From assembly GCA_025462785.1 (NCBI GenBank), contig JAOAPG010000237.1, positions 1-5,246 on the forward strand: DNA of 5,246 nucleotides, written 5' to 3'. A program made the position numbers and the translations under genes. The notes beneath the pieces were generated by a model. That model had not been told where the DNA came from and ran no database searches. It saw only the letters and a list, made by a program, of their open reading frames with translations. Each line of letters opens with the position of its first letter. Position 1 is the stretch's first letter. Source of the stretch: Acidobacteriaceae bacterium (GTDB taxonomy: Bacteria; Acidobacteriota; Terriglobia; Terriglobales; Acidobacteriaceae). Positions 1 through 4,982 of this stretch are shown here, piece after piece.

Positions 1-708
1 ACGCCGGAGCGGGCATTCACCTTCCGCCAGCGAATTCTTCTGTCGCTTATCACTTGGGCGGGATCTCTGGCAATCCGGCTTATCGGGCCGACTCTGAAGT
101 TCTCAGTATCTTTTGAAGAAGGCGCACCGGCTGGACTGGAATCTCGGCCCATGATCTTATCTTTTTGGCATAACTGTGTGTTTCCAGCCATCTACATCTG
201 GCGAAATCTAGGGATTCATGTAATGTCGAGCGACAGCTTCGATGGCGAATATACCGGGAGAATCATTCGTAAATTCGGCTTTGTGAAAGTCCGCGGGTCG
301 AGCAGCCGGGGTGCGGTGCGTGCGTTGCTGGGTATGCGCAAAGTGCTGGAGCAAAATTTGCCAGTTGCCTTTACCATCGATGGCCCGAAAGGACCGCGTT
401 ACATAGCCAAGCCAGGACCGGTACTGCTGTCCCGTGCCACCGGATCGCCGATGGTCGCCTTTCATATCGCGTTGAAAGCCCCCTGGATTCTAAAAACCTG
501 TGACGGCTGCATGATTCCCAAGCCATTTTCCAAGGCACTCATGCGAGTCAGCCGCCAAATCGCCGTTCCTGCCAAAGCAGATGACCTGCAAATGCAAGGT
601 TCCCATCAAGAGCTGCAATCCTCACTCGACCGCGTAAGAGAGTTCGCGGAAGCAAATGTTGCCGGTGTCGGAACAAAAGATTGTCCGCTGTTCCGGGTCA
701 AGCGTTAG
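1..708 (+). CDS. DUF374 lysophospholipid acyltransferase family protein (5' end outside the window)
   Basis: The frame is open from base 1 to the TAG at 706-708, giving 235 visible residues; the true start lies upstream. An ATG at 151 would cut off conserved sequence, so it is not the start. Visible residues 12-29 form a hydrophobic stretch that probably anchors the protein to the inner membrane. After it come the family landmarks: FWHN (residues 55-58, His57 likely catalytic), SSDSFDGE (76-83), RGSSSRG (98-104) and DGPKGPR (127-133), the signature blocks of DUF374 (COG2121). The family is related to LpxL/PlsC-type acyltransferases and is thought to transfer acyl chains to lipid A-like or lysophospholipid acceptors at the cytoplasmic face of the inner membrane; the exact substrate cannot be read from sequence. 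The C-terminus ends naturally. folD follows on the same strand after 167 bp. Family assignment is firm; the substrate is inferred. Confidence 0.88.
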   Translation, partial: TPERAFTFRQRILLSLITWAGSLAIRLIGPTLKFSVSFEEGAPAGLESRPMILSFWHNCVFPAIYIWRNLGIHVMSSDSFDGEYTGRIIRKFGFVKVRGSSSRGAVRALLGMRKVLEQNLPVAFTIDGPKGPRYIAKPGPVLLSRATGSPMVAFHIALKAPWILKTCDGCMIPKPFSKALMRVSRQIAVPAKADDLQMQGSHQELQSSLDRVREFAEANVAGVGTKDCPLFRVKR

Positions 709-875
709 CTCACTCCTACACATTGTTATCCCAAGTCGGCCCGAGCCGCACTCGTGCGGTGAATGTAACCGGAGATCTGTAGTTTGCAGTTCCCAAAGAG
801 CACAAAGTTCATCGCAGAAAACTTTTCCCACGACTTCAGATAAACTTTCGTTGCAAACCATTAATACGAGGTTTC

Positions 876-1793
876 ATGTCAGCCACTATTCTCGATGGCG
901 TTAAGATCGCGCGTGACATCCGCTCGGAAGTCGCTGCTGAAGTAAAAGCTATGGCCGCCGCAGGCATACGTCCCGGTTTAGCGGTAGTGTTGGTCGGTCA
1001 TAATCCAGCGTCCGAAGTTTATGTTCGGGGCAAGGTAAAGAGCAGCGAAGAAGTCGGTGTTTATAGCGAAAAGCACACTCCGCCAGAGAATATTTCTACG
1101 GAAGAATTGCTTGAACTCGTAATCGGACTCAACGAGCGCGATGACATTGACGGAATACTCGTGCAGCTCCCATTGCCCCCTCAGGTCGACTCAAAGAAGA
1201 TCCTCATGGCAGTCGATCCGGCGAAAGATGTGGATGGCTTTCATCCGGTGAACGTCGGCCTGCTCTCGACCCAGAGAGAAGGCCTGGTACCCTGCACGCC
1301 AGCGGGAGCAATCGAAATTCTGAAGCGCACCAATATCCCGATTGCCGGAAAGGAAGCTGTCGTAGTCGGCCGCAGCGACATTGTAGGCAAGCCCGCCGCG
1401 ATGCTGCTCCTCAACGGCAATGCGACTGTCACCGTTTGCCATTCCAAAACTCGCAACCTTCCCGCCGTTTGCCGCCGGGCCGACATCTTAGTAGCCGCAA
1501 TTGGCAGGGCAGGAATGATCACGCGTGATTTCGTAAAGCCGGGCGCAACCGTAATCGACGTAGGAATGAACTCGGTGACCGACCATGCGGAATTCGACCG
1601 CCTGTTCGCTGGCAATGCAAAGCGCGAGGAGACCTTCCGTACCAAGGGATCAACTTTGGCAGGCGATGTTCATCCTAATGTGGCGGAAGTTGCAGGAGCG
1701 ATGACACCAGTTCCGGGCGGAGTAGGTCCGCTAACAATAGCGATGCTGATGGCGAATACGGTCAGGGCCGCAAAGCTCCGCCGGGGAAAATAG
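876..1793 (+). CDS. folD: Bifunctional methylenetetrahydrofolate dehydrogenase / methenyltetrahydrofolate cyclohydrolase FolD
   Basis: This cytoplasmic enzyme oxidises 5,10-methylene-THF with NADP and hydrolyses the methenyl product to 10-formyl-THF, supplying one-carbon units for purine and formyl-Met synthesis. The 305-residue product is full length (family usually about 285-300). Residues 43-61 hold the N-terminal signature NPASEVYVRGKVKSSEEVG with Tyr49 and catalytic Lys53. GILVQLPLP (93-101) includes Gln97; DVDGFHPVN (118-126) includes the folate-contacting Asp120; PCTP is at 139-142. The Rossmann nucleotide site VVVGRSDIVGKP (162-173) is followed by TVCHSKT (186-192). The C-terminal signature PGGVGPLT lies at 280-287. 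A short insertion before GDVHPNV, including a FRTKGSTLAG segment, explains the extra length and is seen in several environmental lineages. The ATG at 876 is preceded by GAGG at 868-871, with only 4 nt spacing. All key residues are present. Confidence 0.97.
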   Translation: MSATILDGVKIARDIRSEVAAEVKAMAAAGIRPGLAVVLVGHNPASEVYVRGKVKSSEEVGVYSEKHTPPENISTEELLELVIGLNERDDIDGILVQLPLPPQVDSKKILMAVDPAKDVDGFHPVNVGLLSTQREGLVPCTPAGAIEILKRTNIPIAGKEAVVVGRSDIVGKPAAMLLLNGNATVTVCHSKTRNLPAVCRRADILVAAIGRAGMITRDFVKPGATVIDVGMNSVTDHAEFDRLFAGNAKREETFRTKGSTLAGDVHPNVAEVAGAMTPVPGGVGPLTIAMLMANTVRAAKLRRGK

Positions 1794-1798
1794 AGAGT

Positions 1799-1918
1799 TT
1801 TCACTACAGAGACTCAGAGCCACGGATACGATCCAAAGGCGGCAAAATCTCATTCGACTCAGTTTTGAAGATTCGCCCTTTTCTTGCTTCTCTCTGTGAC
1901 TCTGCGTCTCCGTGGTGA
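1799..1918. repeat. Long imperfect inverted repeat of the CACAGAGAC type filling the folD-coaE gap
   Basis: The left arm (about 1801-1825, beginning TCACTACAGAGACTCAGAG) and the right arm (about 1893-1918, ending TCTCCGTGGTGA) are reverse complements at 21 of 26 positions when aligned by eye. Two of the five mismatches become G-U pairs in RNA, so a 26-bp imperfect stem with a loop of about 67 nt could form in the transcript between folD and coaE. Sequences of the form CACCACAGAGACACAGAG recur between genes in many environmental bacterial genomes, so this is probably one copy of a dispersed element. No open reading frame or flanking target duplication is apparent. There is no T-run directly after the stem, so it is not a standard intrinsic terminator. 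Confidence 0.7.
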
Positions 1919-1926
1919 ATAACTAG

Positions 1927-1933
1927 AAAGAGG
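1927..1933 (+). promoter_or_regulatory. Ribosome binding site deciding the TTG start of coaE
   Basis: The purine-rich AAAGAGG lies 9 nt before the TTG at 1943 and 12 nt before a second in-frame TTG at 1946. The spacing favours 1943. There is no ATG near the conserved LKVGLTGG N-terminus, so a TTG start is required to keep the P-loop region intact. Confidence 0.6.
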
Positions 1934-1942
1934 TCTCAAAGT

Positions 1943-2590
1943 TTGTTGAAAGTCGGCTTAACCGGAGGTGTCGCCTCGGGGAAGTCCACAGTGGGCGAAA
2001 TGTTTGCCGCTCTCGGCGCGGACTTGATCAAGGCTGACGAGATTGCGCACCGGTTAATGCAACCCGGGCAGCTTGTTTATCAGCACGTGGTACATCACTT
2101 CGGTCCCGAAATTCTGAATTCAGACAAGACCATCAACCGCGCGCGACTAGCAGAAGTCGCCTTCGGAAACTCTTCAGGACAAGCCGCCGAAAAGCCGCCG
2201 CGCATAAAAGAACTGAATCAAATCGTTCATCCCGCCGTGATTCAATATCACGACGATTGGATGGAAGAAGTCGGGCGCAGAAATCCGCAAGCCATTGCAA
2301 TTGTGGAAGCCGCGCTGCTTCTTGAAGCCGGCGCCGAGAAGAGTTTCGATCGATTGGTTGTGGTCACATGTCGCCCCGAGCAGCGCATCGAACGTTGGGC
2401 GCAGCGCATGAAAATAGACGAAGAAAGTGCCCGAAGGGAAGTAACCCGCCGAATGGCTGCGCAGTTTTCAGACGAAGAAAAGACGAAGTACGCGAATTAC
2501 ACTATCGATAATTCGGGGACTTTGGAAGAAACTAAAGAACAGGTACAAGTCATATACAAGAAACTGAAAACAGGCTCTAAACTTTACTGA
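1943..2590 (+). CDS. coaE: Dephospho-CoA kinase CoaE
   Basis: CoaE phosphorylates the 3'-hydroxyl of dephospho-CoA with ATP, the final step of coenzyme A synthesis in the cytoplasm. The 215-residue product is close to the usual 200-210. The N-terminus LKVGLTGGVASGKST carries the Walker A P-loop GGVASGKS at residues 8-15. ADEIAHRLMQPG (31-42) matches the conserved acceptor-binding segment; the residue before Ala31 is Lys30, where many homologues have Asp (DAD). LNQIVHPAV is at 91-99 and EAALLLEAG (122-130) matches the family's PLLFE-like block. QRIERWAQRM (147-156) is in the lid region and the C-terminal YANYTIDNSG (183-192) corresponds to the usual ADYVIDN. Translation starts at TTG 1943, supported by AAAGAGG upstream. 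It is on the same strand as folD, 149 bp downstream of it, and separated from it by an inverted repeat. It ends in TGA with no clear terminator directly after. Confidence 0.96.
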   Translation: MLKVGLTGGVASGKSTVGEMFAALGADLIKADEIAHRLMQPGQLVYQHVVHHFGPEILNSDKTINRARLAEVAFGNSSGQAAEKPPRIKELNQIVHPAVIQYHDDWMEEVGRRNPQAIAIVEAALLLEAGAEKSFDRLVVVTCRPEQRIERWAQRMKIDEESARREVTRRMAAQFSDEEKTKYANYTIDNSGTLEETKEQVQVIYKKLKTGSKLY

Positions 2591-2626
2591 GTAGCGAAAT
2601 CCAATCCACTTTTTCTACCTATAAAT

Positions 2627-2688
2627 TGTCATCCTGAGCGCCGGACGAGCCGCGTAAAGCGGTGAGTACAAGTCGAAGGACCTGCTCT
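2627..2688. repeat. GTCATCCTGAGCG-type dispersed intergenic repeat
   Basis: This stretch begins TGTCATCCTGAGCG and ends AGTCGAAGGACCTGCTC, the two conserved ends of a short noncoding repeat that I recognise as common in Acidobacteriota and other environmental bacteria. The middle holds a small hairpin (CCGC 2650-2653, loop GTAAA, GCGG 2659-2662). TCCT (2632-2635) can pair with AGGA (2677-2680), giving a weak outer stem. No coding frame is apparent. Family membership is recalled, not searched. Confidence 0.6.
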
Positions 2689-2734
2689 TCAAATCCTACG
2701 AAGATCATATGTCCTCGGATTCGCGGAGTCTGAC

Positions 2735-2784
2735 GCCTACCGGCCTAAAGCCTAGAGCCTAAAGCCCAGAGCCTGACGCCCAAG
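2735..2784. repeat. Degenerate 7-bp tandem repeat (GCCTAAA-like)
   Basis: From 2743 to 2784 six consecutive heptamers read GCCTAAA, GCCTAGA, GCCTAAA, GCCCAGA, GCCTGAC, GCCCAAG. A further GCCTACC sits at 2735-2741, separated by one extra G. The 8-mer CTGACGCC occurs at 2730-2737 and again at 2773-2780, near both ends of the array. The array ends 53 bp before the permease ATG. Copy divergence suggests an old array, but such units can still change in number. Confidence 0.75.
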
Positions 2785-2824
2785 ACCTGTCCTTAACATT
2801 GCGCCTCTAGCACACCCCGCGTAA

Positions 2825-2830
2825 TCTAAT
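2825..2830 (+). promoter_or_regulatory. Possible -10 element of the permease gene, consistent with a leaderless start
   Basis: TCTAAT matches the TATAAT consensus at five of six positions and ends 7 nt before the ATG at 2838, so transcription would begin at or next to the start codon. No clear Shine-Dalgarno sequence lies before this ATG, only a weak AGAG close to it. An alternative reading is TTGCGC (2799-2804) with a 17-nt spacer and TAATCT (2822-2827). Both are weak predictions. Confidence 0.25.
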
Positions 2831-2837
2831 CCAGAGC

Positions 2838-4082
2838 ATGTCACCCACAGCCACCGCACCTGAGATTCTTCGGCCGAAGCTTGCCTTAGGTGAAATCATC
2901 AATTTCGCCTATGACACCTTCTGCAGTAATAAGGTGCGCTTTGCCCTGACCGGATTAGGAATGGTGATCGGCACTGCCTCCTTGATCTTGGTCGTGACGA
3001 TCGGCATGACCGGCAAGCAGTATGTCTTGAACCTAATCCAGGGCATCGGCGCAAATCTCATTTATGCGGAATACGAAGGCGGAGCCCAGCGCATCAGCAA
3101 TGCGGCTCCCGACCCGCTGACGCTCAATGACCTGAAGGCAGCCCAGCAGGCGGTCCCCGCCATAGTGGCGGCTTCTCCCGTGGTTTCTCTCTCGGATCGC
3201 ATATCAATCGGCGGAGGAAAAGAGCGTGATGTCCTGGTCCTCGGAGTCTTTCCCGAGTACCGCACGGTACGTAACTTGGTTGTACTTTCAGGGCGGTTTT
3301 TCGACGTTCAAGACGAGCAGGCCCACAACAAGGTTGGCGTGATTACCCAGAAGATGGCGGAGCAGCTTTACGGATCGACTGAAGCCGCTGTTGGCAAGGT
3401 TATCAAGCTGAGCGGATTGCCATTTACCGTGATCGGAACCTTTAAAGAGCGGGTCGATACCTTCGGACAGTCGGAAGTCATTGACAACACGATGGCCATC
3501 CCCTACACCGTGAGCCGTTACTTCACGGATACGCCAAACGTCAAGCAGATCTATTTTTCCGTGAGCGACCCATCACTGGTGGTCCCCGCTACTGAGCAGA
3601 TTCGGCGAGTTATCCAGTCACGTCATCGGGCGGAGTCGGTTTATAACGTGACTAATCTCACTGAACTGGTTTCCGTCGCAGACAAAACTGCCAATGCGCT
3701 CACAGTAGTGCTGTTTCTGGTTGCTGCTGTCGTGCTCTTGGTAAGCGGCATCGGCATAATGAACATCATGCTGGCCACCGTGAGTGCGCGTATCCGGGAG
3801 ATTGGAATCCGCAAAGCACTGGGCGCAACCAACCGCGAAATCCGTTTTCAGTTCTTGTCTGAGGCAGTCCTGATTTCTGTCGGTGGAGGACTAATAGGAG
3901 TGATCATCGGGCTCGCGATTCCGTACTCGGTGCGTTTTCTAACGGAATACCGTATCCCGATCTCAGGCTTGTCCGCCATCGTTGCGATTGCGGTGTCTTC
4001 TCTCGTTGGAATTCTTTTCGGCACGATCCCGGCAGCTCGAGCCGCAAAACTAGACCCAGTCGAAAGCCTTAGATACGAATAG
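2838..4082 (+). CDS. MacB/FtsX-type ABC transporter permease
   Basis: This is a 414-residue inner-membrane protein with the MacB layout. A cytoplasmic N-terminus (1-35) leads to TM1 (about 36-58, including GLGMVIGTASLILVV). A large periplasmic MacB-core domain spans about 60-285. Three further membrane helices lie at about 286-312, 341-363 and 378-398. The cytoplasmic loop EIGIRKALGAT (321-331), which couples to the ATPase in this family, and the terminal signature PAARAAKLDPVESLRYE (398-414) are textbook FtsX/MacB-permease sequence. Family members use a partner ATPase for mechanotransmission, exporting macrolides, peptides or lipoproteins or controlling envelope enzymes; the substrate here cannot be told. 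No ATP-binding domain is fused to it, and no ATPase or membrane-fusion gene flanks it in this window. The ATG at 2838 has a poor ribosome binding site but places the conserved N-terminal segment correctly. A terminator follows within 20 bp. Confidence 0.92.
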   Translation: MSPTATAPEILRPKLALGEIINFAYDTFCSNKVRFALTGLGMVIGTASLILVVTIGMTGKQYVLNLIQGIGANLIYAEYEGGAQRISNAAPDPLTLNDLKAAQQAVPAIVAASPVVSLSDRISIGGGKERDVLVLGVFPEYRTVRNLVVLSGRFFDVQDEQAHNKVGVITQKMAEQLYGSTEAAVGKVIKLSGLPFTVIGTFKERVDTFGQSEVIDNTMAIPYTVSRYFTDTPNVKQIYFSVSDPSLVVPATEQIRRVIQSRHRAESVYNVTNLTELVSVADKTANALTVVLFLVAAVVLLVSGIGIMNIMLATVSARIREIGIRKALGATNREIRFQFLSEAVLISVGGGLIGVIIGLAIPYSVRFLTEYRIPISGLSAIVAIAVSSLVGILFGTIPAARAAKLDPVESLRYE

Positions 4083-4099
4083 GCCGATTGATGGTAGAA

Positions 4100-4137
4100 A
4101 AGGGAAAGCCGGGCTGGTTGGCCCGGCTGCTTCTCTT
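4100..4137. terminator. Bidirectional intrinsic terminator between the convergent permease and 76-residue-protein genes
   Basis: The perfect 8-bp GC-rich stem AGCCGGGC (4107-4114) / GCCCGGCT (4121-4128) has a 6-nt loop. After a 2-nt bulge it extends by seven more pairs, including one G-U: AAGGGAA (4100-4106) with TTCTCTT (4131-4137). On the + strand a pyrimidine run TTCTCTTCC follows; on the - strand the stem is followed by TTTCCCTTTTCT. It lies 17 bp after the permease stop and about 50 bp after the stop of the opposing gene, so it can serve both. Confidence 0.8.
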
Positions 4138-4189
4138 CCGCCACTATCGAGGAGACCGCTTGGTTCCGCAAATCTCCGAGATCTTTTGA

Positions 4190-4420
4190 CTACATAACTA
4201 GCGCGAGGTTTTCCAATTCGTGCTGCAACACGGGCAACGCGCAGCCAGCCATTTCTACACGGCCAACCGCGTCCCTGGCGGCTTGCGGAGAAACTCCGTA
4301 GCCGCGACCCATGAGGAATATCTGCACCAGTTCAGCAGCCTCGCGAAAGTCGATCAATCCACCTTGCAGCAGATCGTTTCGCAAGGACGTCAGTTCGTTT
4401 TCTGAAAATCGTTCTTTCAT
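4190..4420 (-). CDS. Small conserved-looking protein of unknown function (76 residues)
   Basis: I do not recognise a named family. The 76-residue product starts MKERFSENEL and ends ELENLALVM. It is soluble, without signal peptide or membrane segment, and looks mostly helical: helix about 7-19 (NELTSLRNDLLQ), helix about 24-37 (DFREAAELVQIFLM), the loop GRGYGVSP (38-45), helix about 46-58 and helix about 64-75. Single cysteine at residue 60. The amphipathic pattern and the conserved-looking GRGYGVS turn argue for a real gene. The chosen ATG (4420) has GGAGG at 4432-4436, 11 nt upstream; an ATG at 4429 (adding MTA) would use GGAG at 4439-4442 with 9 nt spacing and is equally possible. Longer in-frame starts up to 4519 would place these sites inside the gene and add unlikely sequence. 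A possible -10 TCTAAT (complement of 4461-4466) lies upstream and a strong terminator lies downstream. Confidence 0.7.
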   Translation of the reverse strand: MKERFSENELTSLRNDLLQGGLIDFREAAELVQIFLMGRGYGVSPQAARDAVGRVEMAGCALPVLQHELENLALVM

Positions 4421-4510
4421 GGCCGTCATCACCTCCGACTCCGACCTCAACCACATGCTCATTAGACTCATTGCGTGCCAGCTACGTTGCATGCAATTTT
4501 GTTGCCGCGC

Positions 4511-4584
4511 CGCGGCCAACTTTACATCCGTTGCAATGAGCCTACTGGGTTACATAAACCCCTTTAAAAGGGCAAAGTTGCGCG
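4511..4584. repeat. Nested inverted repeats, possible structured leader or small RNA
   Basis: The outer stem is CGCG (4511-4514) with CGCG (4581-4584), then a 2-nt bulge, then CAACTTT (4517-4523) with AAAGTTG (4574-4580). Inside it is the hairpin GGGTT (4547-4551), loop ACATA, AACCC (4557-4561). An overlapping quasi-palindrome CCCTTT-A-AAAGGG (4560-4572) competes with that hairpin for two bases. The pairing is real in the sequence; a function as RNA or as protein binding site is inference. Confidence 0.4.
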
Positions 4585-4646
4585 TTCGAGGTCCGGCGGA
4601 AAGCGGTATGGAGGGTTAAGCCGTCGCACTTTGAGTCTCGTATTTT

Positions 4647-4659
4647 GACACAAAGTGTC
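4647..4659. repeat. Short palindrome GACAC-AAA-GTGTC, possible operator
   Basis: Perfect 5-bp arms surround AAA. The same right-hand sequence also forms an alternative 7-bp inverted repeat with CACTTTG at 4627-4633 (partner CAAAGTG at 4651-4657, 17-nt loop). It lies in the gap downstream of the Trm112 gene and over 200 bp upstream of the 76-residue-protein gene. It could be a regulator site, but no neighbouring regulator gene is visible. Confidence 0.3.
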
Positions 4660-4735
4660 CATGCGGGACGCAGGGCGGACTCTGTGAGGAACCGCTCCAG
4701 TACTCGGGTGCGGGGATTGTCAAAAACGCATGCGT

Positions 4736-4921
4736 CTAGGAAGGCTCGATGACAGCTTCGTCAATCAGCAAAATGGGAATATTATCCCGGACCGGATAAA
4801 CTCGTCGGCACACGGCGCACTTGAGGCTTTCTCCGGTGTCTTTGAGAGCGAGGGGCTTCTTGCAAAGCGGGCATACCAATATGTCGAGTAGATCTTGCGG
4901 AATGGCAGTGGCTGGACTCAT
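4736..4921 (-). CDS. Trm112-family zinc-binding protein
   Basis: This 61-residue protein has the full Trm112p-like fold signature. LLDILVCPLCKKPL (residues 11-24) carries Cys17 and Cys20; LKCAVCRRVYPVRDNIPILLIDEA (33-56) carries Cys35 and Cys38, followed by the typical YPVRDNIPILL segment. The four cysteines should bind one zinc. In eukaryotes and archaea Trm112 activates methyltransferases acting on tRNA, rRNA and release factor. Bacterial short forms (about 60 residues, YcaR-like) often lie near lipid A or nucleotide-sugar genes, and their partners are mostly unknown. The ATG at 4921 has no Shine-Dalgarno sequence before it; instead a TAGAAT hexamer ends 6 nt upstream, hinting at a leaderless message. 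It lies 61 bp downstream of a probable aldolase gene on the same strand. Family assignment is firm; the partner is unknown. Confidence 0.92.
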   Translation of the reverse strand: MSPATAIPQDLLDILVCPLCKKPLALKDTGESLKCAVCRRVYPVRDNIPILLIDEAVIEPS

Positions 4922-4927
4922 GCTGGC

Positions 4928-4933
4928 ATTCTA
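4928..4933 (-). promoter_or_regulatory. Possible -10 element placing transcription start at the Trm112 ATG
   Basis: Read on the minus strand, TAGAAT (TATAAT consensus, five of six) is followed by 6 nt and then ATG, the geometry of leaderless promoters. A weak -35-like TTGATT (complement of 4953-4958) lies 19 nt upstream. The absence of any Shine-Dalgarno sequence supports this reading, but one hexamer alone is weak evidence. Confidence 0.3.
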
Positions 4934-4982
4934 CGACAGTTGGAAATCAGCAAATCAAACTTCTGGATGCTACAATCAGGAG

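Larger units (their letters stand above)
4430..4735. other. Gene-free gap rich in inverted repeats between the Trm112 gene and the 76-residue-protein gene
   Basis: I see no convincing coding frame here; open frames on either strand lack recognisable composition or start signals. It holds the leader of the 76-residue-protein gene (4430-4470) and a 10-bp palindrome TTGCATGCAA (4487-4496). It also holds a nested inverted-repeat region (4511-4584), overlapping small palindromes (4627-4659), and a second 10-bp palindrome ACGCATGCGT (4726-4735) touching the stop codon of the Trm112 gene. A TTGACA at 4645-4650 on the + strand has no -10 partner at the usual spacing. Confidence 0.6.

Noticed and set aside
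746..759. Hairpin CCGCA-CTCG-TGCGG after the DUF374 gene, considered as a terminator
   Set aside because: Only five pairs and no T-run follows, so it does not meet intrinsic terminator criteria.
656..904. Short + strand open frame bridging the DUF374 gene end and folD start
   Set aside because: Overlaps both real genes in another frame, is Ser/Arg-rich and has no convincing start signal.
1241..1645. 134-codon open frame on the minus strand inside folD
   Set aside because: It is antisense to a gene with all FolD motifs intact, and its composition is typical of a reverse-complement shadow.
3848..4171. 107-codon open frame on the minus strand over the permease 3' end
   Set aside because: Antisense to conserved FtsX-domain sequence and it spans the terminator hairpin; no recognisable protein pattern.
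4583..4600. GTTCGAGGTCC resembling a tRNA T-loop
   Set aside because: The flanking bases do not form a T-stem and no acceptor, D or anticodon arms can be found around it.
4311..4619. Open frame of about 100 codons on the + strand opposite the 76-residue-protein gene and its leader
   Set aside because: Rich in Ser, Cys and Arg with no family resemblance. The minus-strand frame has better helical pattern, start signals and terminator.
4645..4673. TTGACA -35-like box at 4645-4650 on the + strand
   Set aside because: No acceptable -10 at 16-18 nt spacing, and no + strand gene follows.
4487..4735. Two 10-bp palindromes sharing a GCATGC core (4487-4496 and 4726-4735) as a paired regulatory site
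   Set aside because: Palindromes with this core are expected by chance at modest frequency, the flanking bases differ, and they lie about 240 bp apart with no regulator gene nearby.
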